Shown here: in pieces, positions 47,332 through 56,814 of the stretch
Layout of the letters: the number at the start of each line of letters is the position of its first letter
How positions within the stretch are numbered: the first letter of the stretch is position 1
From: Micrasema longulum
Taxonomy: Eukaryota > Arthropoda > Insecta > Trichoptera > Brachycentridae
Reading direction: 5' to 3'
Assembly: GCA_022494885.1 (NCBI GenBank)
Contig: JAGVSM010003771.1
Span: 372,001 to 436,000 of the forward strand
DNA: 64,000 bases
Position numbers and translations under genes: made by a program
Notes under the pieces: generated by a model
Database searches by the model: none
Told to the model about the DNA's origin: nothing
What the model saw: the letters and a program-made list of their open reading frames with translations, nothing else

Positions 47332-47505
47332 CAGCCTCCGTGGTCTTATGGTTAAGATACTTGACTCATACACGGAAGTTTCGAGTTTGAGTCCCGGTGA
47401 GAACACAAAAATTAAATACATTTTTTCTCAAGCCTGGGTGTTCTGGGTTGTAATTCTTCACTGTTATTGAGCCACGTGACCTGCTGTGGTGCAAAAAAAA
47501 AAAAA
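47332..47505 (+). repeat. SINE family D with poly(A) tail
   Basis: Head GCCTCCGTGGTCTTATGG, B-box region CGAGTTTGAGTCCCGG, body CAAGCCTGGGTGTTCTGGG and TTATTGAGCCACGTGACC, ending in 13 A at 47493-47505. This copy shows the family's likely 3' end. Confidence 0.85.
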
Positions 47506-48009
47506 GTCCAGTAAATGGATATGAAAAATATTTCATTACAGTTTTTATACTTTTTAATCTAGAATAGGGAAATATCACATGCTTCGAATACCGATAAAAA
47601 TTATATGAAATGGATTGTATTTTCCAAATCAGTATGGATACTGTGAAGAAATTTTTTTATACATAAGTTTAAGTAAGATGTTTTTTAAAAATTCGTTACT
47701 AGAAAAACGCGACATGATTGTCCTTGATAATTGTGACGTCAAGAATTGTGATAATGTTCTAAAAAAATTTGAATGGTCAGAAACAAATAAACATAAATCG
47801 TGATGTATTATGAGCGTGGCCAATGGAACGGCTGTTTTTTCATTTAATATTTTTTTTTTGCTACTAATAAGTAGCATAATTATTTTTTTTTACTACACAG
47901 TATTCTTTATTACTTTAAAAATGTTTTTAAATAAAGTGATATTTATTTTTTTCGAATGTCTCCAATGACACGAATTAATTCTCAAAACCAATTTTACTAA
48001 CTAATGAAA
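47506..48009. other. AT-rich noncoding stretch
   Basis: No supported gene or repeat. Confidence 0.4.
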
Positions 48010-48250
48010 ATTCATAATGTTATTTGCGGATATAGTGAATCCATCCTGTGTTTGCGGTCCGTGGTTTCAGGGTAGGGTTAGCTGGCGGTGCCGTGACGTC
48101 ACTGCTAACCGCATACGTCACTTAACCCGAGTGACACGACGCCCATTCATTAGACATGGAGTTAGCTGCAGCGGAGAAAGCATTATGTGGCGGATGTGAC
48201 AGATGGACGTCGCAAGTGTTATTTGCCCTGGCAACAGACTTTGATTGTTC
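48010..48250. promoter_or_regulatory. GC-rich island with CRE-type palindrome
   Basis: TGACGTCA at 48094-48101 is a perfect cAMP-response-element palindrome, with a second TACGTCA at 48114 and ACGTCG at 48209. It shares no sequence with the repeat families. A regulatory element is an inference; the palindrome alone could be chance. Confidence 0.25.
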
Positions 48251-48399
48251 GACAGTGCTTGGAAACTAGAGATTGTTTGATAACCAGTTCAAGTTACGTA
48301 TTTACTTGATCAATATCTCAACAGTAATGAAGAAGTACTTTTTTTAATACACAAAATGAAATTCTTTATATTTACAAAACATTTTTATTATTATAAAAT

Positions 48400-49132
48400 A
48401 TATTGTGATTATGTGATGGTATTTGAATGGAGAAGTGAAGTTACTGACTGCATAATAAATGTAAACAACAAATGTCTGGAAATGTTAGAAGAATTTGTGT
48501 ATCTAGGATGCATGTTTTTAAGAGATGGAAGAGTAGAAAAAGATGTTAAAAGGAGTGTGAATGCGGGCAACAAAATGAACGGAGCACTAAGTACAGTAAT
48601 TGCCAATAAAAATATGTCAATCGAAGCTAAACTGGTAGTGCACAAAAGAATTTTAGTCTGAACATTTATGTATGGAAGTTAAAAATGGAACTGGCAGAGT
48701 AAGGATGAAAGCCGAGTAAATGCGTTTGAAATGCGATCTCTTAGACGAATGATCGGGAAATCAATGTATGACAGGGTTACAAATGATGAAATCAGGCGAG
48801 TGTCAATCTGAGTCAGGTATAATTTATAAGATTAAGAACGGGTCTCTAAGATGGTTTGGTCACGTAGAACGAATAACTGACAAAAGAATGGTAAAACAAG
48901 TATATATGAAGAAAATGAACAGTAACGTAAGACGAAGACGACTAAGGAAGTCGTGGTATGATCAGATAAACCAAAATCCTTAGTCTGGTCATGTCAAAGC
49001 AGGCAGAACCGAAAGGCATGTATGAAAAGATGTATGAATGTGGAAGAAGCTAGAAATGTATGCTAGGATAGATGTGTGTGGCGGTCCATTCTTTCTGCTT
49101 ACCTTTACGGAGAGATAACGCGATGGAAGTAG
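48400..49132 (+). pseudogene. LINE reverse-transcriptase C-terminus and 3' end
   Basis: Reads EEFVYLGCMFLRDGRVEKDV, RSVNAGNKMNGALSTV, then FMYGS, ESRVNAFEMRSLRRM, LRWFGHVERITDKRMVKQVY and finally EARNVC-stop-DRCVWRSILSAY to a stop at 49130. The blocks and their order match a LINE ORF C-terminus that is very common in moth genomes (FVYLGS.FT.DG...DIERRVNAGNKVNGAL; EMRSLR; GMLRWFGHVERM; W.S..SAYP). Several stops and at least one frameshift show it is dead. Confidence 0.88.
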
Positions 49133-49189
49133 TAATAGATACAATATATCATTCTGTCTACCCCAACCCTAAATTGCAGTTAGTAAACG

Positions 49190-49692
49190 TGCAGCAGCGT
49201 ATAAAGGCTCGACATACAGCTTTGAATTCACAGTAAACTGGTATGGATAGTTAGTCTTTTTTACTCTACTACGCGTTTTGCTCGGCAATGTTAACAACAA
49301 CGTTTATTTTTCGAAACGTAAGACAGAAGCCCACTTTTGGCCGTATTGAAGTAAAAAACGCAGAAATTATCGCAATTTGCTATTTTATACGTGAATAAAA
49401 TACCAAAGTACACTTTTGGCGTAAAATGCTTTTTTAAGTTGAAATAAAACTCGGAAGTTCACTTTGTTTTAATGCAAAAAACCTCAGTTACCCCGAGATA
49501 CGCTATTTTAATATGTACATTATTATCACAAAAAACTTTTTTTATAAAAAGTTCTGTATTCGTTGAATCTAACTCATTTGGTTAAAAAGTTATCTCGTTT
49601 TGGAAATCACACAATTACAAAATATTGTCTCCATAACATTTCGTTCAATGTGACTCCCGTGGTTTATCCTTTAAGGTACAGATTTCTATTTA
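49190..49692 (+). repeat. Dispersed repeat G+F
   Basis: 49190-49320 matches repeat G at 23605; 49330-49692 matches repeat F at 62865-63150 (AGAAATTATCGCAAT, ATTTCGTTCAATGTGACTCC, GTGGTTTATCCTTT). The two parts are contiguous only here, so this copy may show the longer parent element. No coding frame. Confidence 0.65.
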
Positions 49693-49699
49693 AACTATA

Positions 49700-50125
49700 A
49701 TTTACATGTAATGGACCAAGGGATTTTGAGTATTATTCAATTAAAATCTATAACCTACTTCCGCTATCTATTAAAACAATTGGTAACGAGAAAATGTTTA
49801 AAAAGGCTATAAAAACATGGACAGTGGGGCTAGGTAGAAGTAAAATAGATTGTATCTTTCGCCCAAACCTATTGAATCAACTGCTTCATAGGTGTATAGC
49901 TTATGTTAGGTTTTGTTATTTTCATTATGCGTTTTGTAATGTAAATAATGTAGATGTACATATATACCTAATTTTTAAAACTGCCTGAATATTTTGTTAA
50001 TTATCTCTGTTTATTAAGTTAGTCTTCTTTATTTATTCTCAAATGTTAAAACATTTAAAAAAAGTATATTGTTAAGTGTCGTCGGCGCGGGTAACCCCAG
50101 TGAGGTCACATTATTTTGATTATTA
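49700..50125 (+). mobile_element. LINE 3' fragment, same family as 2480-3150
   Basis: The translation FEYYSIKIYNLLPLSIKTIG continues as KKAIKTWTV and aligns with 2740-2860. The 3' end has GGCGCGGGTAACCCCAGTGAGG at 50090-50105, the decayed equivalent of the conserved hairpin loop. 5'-truncated. Confidence 0.75.
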
Positions 50126-50636
50126 ACTATAGTTTGTAAGAGAAAAATATAAATAAGTAAATTAATGTTTAATTAATAGTTGAATTTCAAAATCTCGTTT
50201 CATTTTATTGTTTTTTTTTTTTAATAGGAAAAACATTGATTGCATTTTACATACGAGTACTTATAAACATGGTTACATTTACAATTAAATAATTTTTGAA
50301 ATGCCTTGAAAACTTTACTTATTTTTTACATTAAATAACTCATTTAAAACCGGGTCGTTTACATTTTGTATCAGTAAAAAATATAATTTGCTCTGGTTCA
50401 ACAAGTTCAGCAAGCTTGTGCGAAAATAAAATACTTATTAAGCTACTTCCGTCGTAGGTTTAAACCGGGATTTCCGAAAATAGCCAAAGGCAAAAGATAG
50501 CTTTTTAGCGTTCGTAAAGATTTCGTTTTCAAATTTTCGCTAAAACAAATTTCAACAAAAATTAGTACGGTTATTCACGTAATCTTTATTCTGTTTTCTC
50601 GCGAAAATATGCTTTCTATTACTTTATTTTACAAAA

Positions 50637-50924
50637 TCAACATTGTTTAAATATGTATGTTATATTATTCTAAGGCTTTTAAAAATATTTTTGATAGGTG
50701 GTACCTACGCATTGTGAAAGGAGAAAACGTTAACGAATACTTAAAATATGACGTGTATGTATTATTTAAACGTTTATTGTTCAACATTGTTTAAATATGT
50801 ATGTTATATTATTCTAAGGCTTTTAAAAATATTTTTGATAGGTGGTACCTACGCATTGTGAAAGGAGAAAACGTTAACGAATACTTAAAATATGACGTTT
50901 ATGTATTATTTAAACGTTTATTGT
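50637..50924. repeat. 144-bp tandem duplication
   Basis: Units 50637-50780 and 50781-50924 differ at one base that I can see (GACGTGTATG versus GACGTTTATG). They are not part of a recognised mobile element. The near identity suggests recent origin, or an assembly artefact. Confidence 0.95.
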
Positions 50925-51130
50925 TCAATTTGGTAAAAAAATAGTGATATCTCAAATGAGACGCTGTAAATATTAAAATATTTATTACATCTTGCGGCTC
51001 GTCTATGGAATCATCTCCCATTTACTACCAAGGATTTTTCCACAGCATCTCTGTTTATATCGCGTCTGATAAAAACATTTCTCATTTCCCTAATAGTTCA
51101 CTTTCTCTTCTTTTTTCTTTCTTATTAAAG

Positions 51131-51298
51131 ACTGTCTTGGTGGATGAAGAATACATGTTTTCGACTTTGACTGCTTTCAAGTAAAAATTCAGAAAAAAAA
51201 AATCGAATGGTAACCATTTCACCTCATCGTTTAGTGGTTGGAGGGTTTCTCCTCCATGCTCGAGGTCCTAGGTTTAATTCCTGACACAGTGGGCATGA
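51131..51298 (+). repeat. Composite SINE, family C, copy 4
   Basis: The 5' block is degenerate (ATGTTTTCGACTTTGACTGC, then AAAAAAAAAATCGAATGG) but in place. The tRNA-like module TCGTTTAGTGGTTGGAGGG with B-box relative TAGGTTTAATTCCTG is clear. Confidence 0.65.
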
Positions 51299-52300
51299 AA
51301 TATTTTTTTGTTAAAGGTGGTAACTTGTTTAGTGGTTGGCGCTTTTTTCCATTGAGTAACAGTATTAATTTAAGGTAATTTATATACAAATACAGTTATT
51401 TCGATTTCTATATATCTTGACCTTTTTTTTGTATTCTTTTCTACTGAATATTTTTTGCAACTTGAATTACATAGATAAAACTTTAATTTTATTTATTGGT
51501 TAGAAGAAATTGCCATTTGGCAATAAACCCACCATTAAGTAATAAACAAAAACACTGCAACCCAAAGGATTTGATGTATAATTCAATCTTGCGAAAAATG
51601 TTTGCACCATATTGCTTTCAATAAATCCATTTTCAATATAAAGTTAATCTATTTCCTTCCCTCGCGCACGCTATCATAAATCTCTCGCGCACAAAGAACG
51701 GACTAGCCAATAAATTCATCATCCCTTACCAAAAAAATAGAGGGATGTACCTTAATTGATTTTGTCTTTAAGCGGTTAGTGTATGCATGCATTTGAGTTT
51801 GATTAAAAAGATATTGTAATTTTTTGATTTTGCAGGCTTCTAACTCAATATTTGTTTTTTTCTCAGGTTGGTAACAATATAAGTCAGGCAAGCTTCAGAC
51901 AATTCTAAAATCAACCGTTAAAGAACTCGGGTATGCACCGTGTGGAGTGAAAACGTTGATTCTAAATTTCCGTATATAACAGTATATTAAAGAAAACTAA
52001 CCAATCATGGTATACAACAGCCCCCGTGTAAACTTCAGAAACAGAAAAGTGACGCATACAAACTTGCTTAAATAATCAAATGAAAAACGGGAAATACAAA
52101 AAATTATGGAACATGGGGCGGGGCGGCTGAATTTAATAACTTGTAATATAGTGACTGAAATTGTTTTTGTTCATATTGAGTATAACGTAAGTTATAACTA
52201 GTTGTTTAAGTTGTTTTTACAACTATTTTATTAAATACATTACATTATTCACAAATAAATTGAATTAGTCCAACATCGCTTGCTTTGAAAAGTAGCGTTA
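51299..52300. other. AT-rich noncoding stretch
   Basis: No supported gene or repeat. Confidence 0.4.
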
Positions 52301-52800
52301 ATGCTTGGACTAGAGAGAGGTAATTATTCTTATGCTGATGTACTCGTAGAGTCAATGTTAAATATTTCTAGTCTACAAAAACGTAGAACTAATATTGACT
52401 CCATATATACATATGTTCGGCATACTAAATGGTATAATCGATGTTCCATCATTACTGGGACAAGTAAAATTCAATATTCCGACTCGTAGGTAGAGAAACA
52501 GTGAAGTACTGTTCATCGATCAGCAAAAAACAAACTATGGCTTTAATTCACCAATGACCCGTCTTTGTCGTATTGTTTACTCAAAATAAGATCTGGACTT
52601 TTTTGGCTTAAGTTTACAACGATTTAAATGAGCACTAAATAAATAGTCAAGATCTTGTCTTGATGTCTCTTTGTTTGATGTTTGTCAATGCTTCTTTTCT
52701 TTTTTTTAATGTTTTAAACTATTCTTCTTTTGTAATCATTTAACCCTATTAATTGTTTATATGGACAATGTCCGTTAATAAATAAATGAATAAATTCATA
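52301..52800 (+). mobile_element. LINE 3' fragment
   Basis: LNISSLQKRRTNIDSIYTY is followed, after frame changes, by NYGFNSPMTRLCRIV and LDFFGLSLQRFK. These are the closing blocks (SL..RR..D......; TNYG.NSP..R......N....D.F..SL..FK) of a CR1/Jockey-like LINE ORF. The 3' UTR ends AATAAATAAATGAATAAATT at about 52775-52800. The following sequence is part of a 130-bp tandem duplication. Confidence 0.75.
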
Positions 52801-53000
52801 AAATACCTGTACCTTTTTATTAAATATGTTTAAGTCCCTCTCCAAGGACAAGAGCTTGCCTCTTTATTTTAAACCCTATAAATTGTACACATGGACAATG
52901 TTCGTTAATAAATAAATGAATAAATTCATAAAATTCATGTATCTTTTTATTAAATCAGTTTAAGTCCCTCTCCAAGGACAAGAGCTTGTCTCTTTATTGG
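52742..53000. repeat. 130-bp tandem duplication at a LINE 3' end
   Basis: AACCCTATTAATTGT at 52742 and AACCCTATAAATTGT at 52872 start two units offset by 130 bp. Each contains GGACAATGT, AATAAATAAATGAATAAATT and CCCTCTCCAAGGACAAGAGC. The unit includes the end of the LINE 3' UTR plus about 55 bp beyond its tail. Confidence 0.9.
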
Positions 53001-54262
53001 AGAGGAACGACAAAAAATAAAATAAAAATACATATTCTTGTATTGGTGCCTATGATTCATAGACACTGCAATAATATTACAATATTAGAATTAATTATAT
53101 GCCAAAGCTTTGTCTGCCCGTAAGAAAACCATTAGCTGCCTTCCTGAAAATATGTTTTCAGCCCCACCAAACCTCCATTGATAGACATTTCAACAAAGGT
53201 GAAAGGAAAAAATAATGCGTTATTTTTATGGATGTACGATCTTCCCAAAATTAATTGTACTGAAATATTGTATGCTTTCTATGAGATATCTTTATCTAAC
53301 GGCAATAAATTAAAATTATGATAGCATTTTATCTGATTTAGTACCAAATGTGTGTACTTATTTACAAATTATAATACATTTTGTATATCGTAACGAAATT
53401 TGGATACAATATAAATCACCATTCCTTGGCTATTTCTACTGTCCACTTTTTTTTACTCTTCGTAAGATAATACATTTATATCTTGTACATTATTAAATAT
53501 TGTAAAAATATATTATGTGTTTATTTCATTCAGTTTTCTTTCAATTTTTAAAACTTTGGAAAGTAGAAAAATTGAGACAAATGCGTATAAAAGACATAAA
53601 ATATTTTTTTATAAAAAAACTTAATTATTAATAATTTTTAGAATGTGTTTGGGTTTGATTAATGATGTTTAATCATAAAAACCCGACGTAAAAATAGTAT
53701 GTTTTTGTGTTTGCCTAATTGAAAAAAAAATGTGTTTTTTATATAGAATATTTAAGTTATGTATATTTTGATTTCCTAGATACAATTCATGTTTAAATAA
53801 CAAACAATAAATTAATGAAACAACAACAATTAAATCATATAATATATTCCATTTTGATGCCGACAAAAAAGCGTTTGATTTTGTTAAAACATTACAAGAA
53901 CAATGGAAAATTCAACTTTTTTATATATTATAAATAGCGTTGCTAGATATTCCACCAATTCATAAGAATTTCATTTAAAAAGTGTTAAAAAATATATGTA
54001 AAATAAAAATACCTTTTATGAATTTATTTTGTTTTAATGAGATAAATGTTCAGTCGTTCGTATATCATATAGAAAAAAAGTTCCCCCTAAAACATGTTAA
54101 ATAATTTAAATGCGCGCTTAATTTATTTAATTCATATGTTTATTTACCTATGTGCAAAAAAAAAACAAAAATATAAAATCCCTTAAGTAAATCCAAATTT
54201 TCAGAGACCATTATTGAATAGTAAAATAATTTGTTAAATATTGTTTTTTTTTCATTTTCCAG
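53001..54262. other. AT-rich, presumed intron of the ADAM-like gene
   Basis: No repeat copy recognised. It ends with a strong polypyrimidine tract and acceptor TTTTCATTTTCCAG at 54249-54262. Confidence 0.55.
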
Positions 54263-54411
54263 GAGAGGTGGAGCGGTTACTGCGCGAGTTCCGACAGAAC
54301 CAGGAGTTGGTGCGGAACATCGGGGCGCACTACTACCAGATCATTTACCCCGTGCAGCTGCGCCACCACGAGAAAATGGGCATCTCCACCAGAGAAGTGG
54401 GCGCGCAGAAG
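54263..54411 (+). CDS. Internal exon, ADAM-family metalloprotease prodomain (probable)
   Basis: 149 bp between a textbook acceptor (long T tract, CATTTTCCAG) and donor (CAGAAG-GTAATA). The exon begins with the last two bases of a codon (upstream intron phase 1) and ends in phase 0. It encodes EVERLLREFRQNQELVRN, then YYQIIYPVQLRHHEK and MGISTREVGAQK. In the window it is the only stretch with strong codon bias: 43 of 49 complete codons end in G or C. The 'Y.I.YP.QL' segment followed by a charged linker fits the start of an ADAM (reprolysin) prodomain, which lies N-terminal to the protease, disintegrin and Cys-rich domains and is lumenal/extracellular; 'RHHEKMGISTRE' reminds me of insect Mind-meld (ADAM11/22/23 branch). 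Family call moderate, subfamily weak. Neighbouring exons are not identified, so introns of several kilobases are implied. Confidence 0.7.
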
Positions 54412-54606
54412 GTAATAACACTTTAAACTTAATTTCACAGGGCGTCAATTTTGATATCCATTCGCAGAGTATCGGCGCGGCGTGGTAAACGGTTTTTTTT
54501 TTTTTAAAAAAACAAATTTTTAACAAATAACAATATTCACTTTTTTTTATTTTATGTTTATATTTGTAGACACGCTGGATTTCTTCCCTATAGAGTTTTT
54601 TTACTT
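54412..54606 (+). other. Start of downstream intron
   Basis: Begins GTAATAACA. T-rich, with no repeat until FB copy 4. Confidence 0.6.
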
Positions 54607-55510
54607 AAATTTGTTGCGGCAGAGAGGGAAAACATTTTTGAGAGGGGAATATTGAAGTCTAGGCATTTGTTAGGCTTATGACCTGTCATTGGCTGATTTA
54701 AGCGGCCACTTTACACACTGCGTAAAGACCATAATTCTTCTTGCGGTGCTTTGTCAAGTCCGCCCGACGTTAGCGATCCCTTCAGCGAAAGCATTTAGGT
54801 CCTGCGATACTCTTATATTCCGCAGTCAGGACAACTGCTTATTGGATGTACTCGCCATAGTGATTTCAGGGAAAAGATGGCCAGACTCATTGCCTTGGTC
54901 AATATAGGTAAGTCAAGGACGCTAACGAGTTGGATTACACAGTAGTGATGCCGGTGGAATGCAACTGGGCATTTTGCAGCATTTTATAGAATTACACTCT
55001 CCAGCAAGATGTGACTCACTGCGACCCTACTGACAGTTTGAACCCAACATTGCCTACATTTAAACATTCACATTTTCACAACTCTTCCATCTGTTGAGTT
55101 TTGTAATGTAAAAGAGCTGAAGTCTTTATCATGTGGGTGGGATTCTTCCGGTCAGATGGACAATTTTTGTCAACAAATACTTCTGGTTTTCACCTTTTAA
55201 GAAGTTAATACAATTCACAAAGAAGCTAACATTAAAAAAAATGATTTTAAGCATTGTCAAGTGTATAGGTGAAAAATTCAGTCAGATGAATCTCACCCGC
55301 TTCAAAAATGTTTAGCTATTTAGCTCAACAAAAATCAACTGATGGAAAAATTGAAGGAATGTTCAAACATGGATATTGCACAATGTGTAAAGCGCCCACA
55401 AGTGGCCACTTACTCGTAAACCAGCCAACGACTAGTCATAAACACTGTGAATGCCTAAATTTCCATATTCTCTTCTCAAAAATGTTTTCTCTTTTTGCTA
55501 AAACAACTTA
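54607..55510. mobile_element. Foldback family FB, copy 4 (both long arms)
   Basis: Left arm 54607-54725 (AAATTTGTTGCGGCAGAGAG, AGTCTAGGCATTTGTTAGGC, TTTACACACTGCG) resumes at about 55045 (TTGCCTACATTTAAACATTC, CAACTCTTCCATCTGTTGAG, TTTATCATGTGGGTGGGATTC). The right arm to 55510 is its complement (GAATCTCACCCGC, CAACTGATGG, CACAATGTGTAAAG, GAATGCCTAAATTTCC). Arms exceed 200 bp. Repeat E interrupts the left arm. No transposase frame. Confidence 0.82.
54733..54937 (+). repeat. Repeat E, copy 1, nested in FB
   Basis: Matches 62501-62845 in order: TTCTTCTTGCGGTGCTTTG, GCGAAAGCATTTAGGTCCTG, CAACTGCTTATTGGATGTAC, TCGCCATAGTGATTTC, and GACGCTAACGAGTT at the end. It lacks an internal ~140 bp present in copy 2. 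The unmatched sequence to about 55030 may also belong to the insert. Confidence 0.7.
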
Positions 55511-56240
55511 AAATCTAAAAAAATCAAATCAGTTACAAAGCAGACGCCGGTTAAGAAAAGTAACTGTGGACAGATAAAATATATAAAAAAACAAATCAAC
55601 CAAAAATTATTTTTGTTTTTCAACAACAATGTTAAAATATTTTTTAGTCTCAGTGTTCTTATTTACATATTTAATTTATAAAAGAAACCTTATAATTTAT
55701 AAATAGACTTTGCGGGTACAATGTACATATTTTGGGGACACGCACGCACGACAAATTATTTTACCAGAAATCTAAAACGTTGACAAAGAAAACAACTGAG
55801 CGTTTTTTTTAAACACAATACGATATATTGTAAAAGAACAACTTATAGTAATCAAATAACAAATCTAGTTCAAAGCTCTAAAGTACATCAACTTCATTCC
55901 CGTCATCAAGATGTCCGAAACCAAAAAAAAAAAAAAACCTTTAAAAAGACCACAAAGCTTGGTAGCATATGCAGTTCAGTTCAGTTCAGTGTTCAGTGTT
56001 CATCTAGTTACATCATCCAGTTTGATTCAGTCCTCGCTATCTTGTTTTATATTCACCATAAAATAAATACATATCGAACATCAACATCTTTTCTTTCCTT
56101 AAAATTTACAAAATTCTACAACTTGATAAATGCCAGATATCATATTTTTTTAAAAAAATTTACACAAATAACTCGTATTCCTATGAATTATTTTATTGCA
56201 AAATGAAAAAAAAATGTAATGTATCGGTATAGTATTTTTT
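55511..56240. other. AT-rich noncoding stretch
   Basis: A short GTTCA tandem (CAGTTCAGTTCAGTTCAGTG) lies at 55975-55994, similar to one at 9952. No exon supported. Confidence 0.4.
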
Positions 56241-56244
56241 TTAT

Positions 56245-56300
56245 GAATGAGACAAGATAATCAGTCTCACGCTTTAGGCGCCATTCCGAGAATCAAAAAA
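56245..56300 (-). repeat. SINE family A fragment
   Basis: ACAAGATAATCAGTCTCACG and CTTTAGGCGCCATTCC are the reverse complement of the family A segment GGxACCTGAAGCGTAAGACTGATxATCTT. No head or tail nearby. Confidence 0.5.
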
Positions 56301-56660
56301 TGCATTGAGGGGAGATTCTTAAGCCCACCATCCACCCCCAGCTGTTATAGAGTCCTGGGGCACTCTGTCAGCTGCGCATAGACGAATATTATTATAAATA
56401 TTCTTAAGGAATACAAACTCTATGCAGGTTAAGAGGGGGGGAAGAGGATGTATAGACAGAGGCCAACACGTCGTCCCCACCCCTCAGGATCCCCTTAATG
56501 CCTCTTTTTTTTTTATCAAAAAAATATGTATTTACACAAACAATTTACATAAATAAACGTATCTAAATATACAAATACAATGTCTTAAAACTATAGTGAC
56601 ACAACTGTGAAGAAATACCGCAGTGAAAAACCACTTTTGCAGTATTTTTTTAACGTCTAT

Positions 56661-56814
56661 CTTCCGAGGAATCGAACATGGGATCTCAGAGATGATAGGA
56701 CAACGCGCCAACCATTACACTACGAGGCGGACTAAATTTCACTTTATTTTTATGATTTTTTTGAGAGAAGCCGTCAAGACGAAAACACTTAATCGGAGTG
56801 TTGGTTCTATTTTG
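56661..56814 (-). repeat. Composite SINE, family C, inverted copy 5
   Basis: On the minus strand: CAAAATAGAACCAACACTCC, AAGTGTTTTCGTCTTGACGGC, then TAGTCCGCCTCGTAGTGTAA, TGGTTGGCGCG and the B box TGTTCGATTCCTCGG. An independent orientation with the same order of 5' block and tRNA-like module shows that the two parts move together. Confidence 0.8.
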
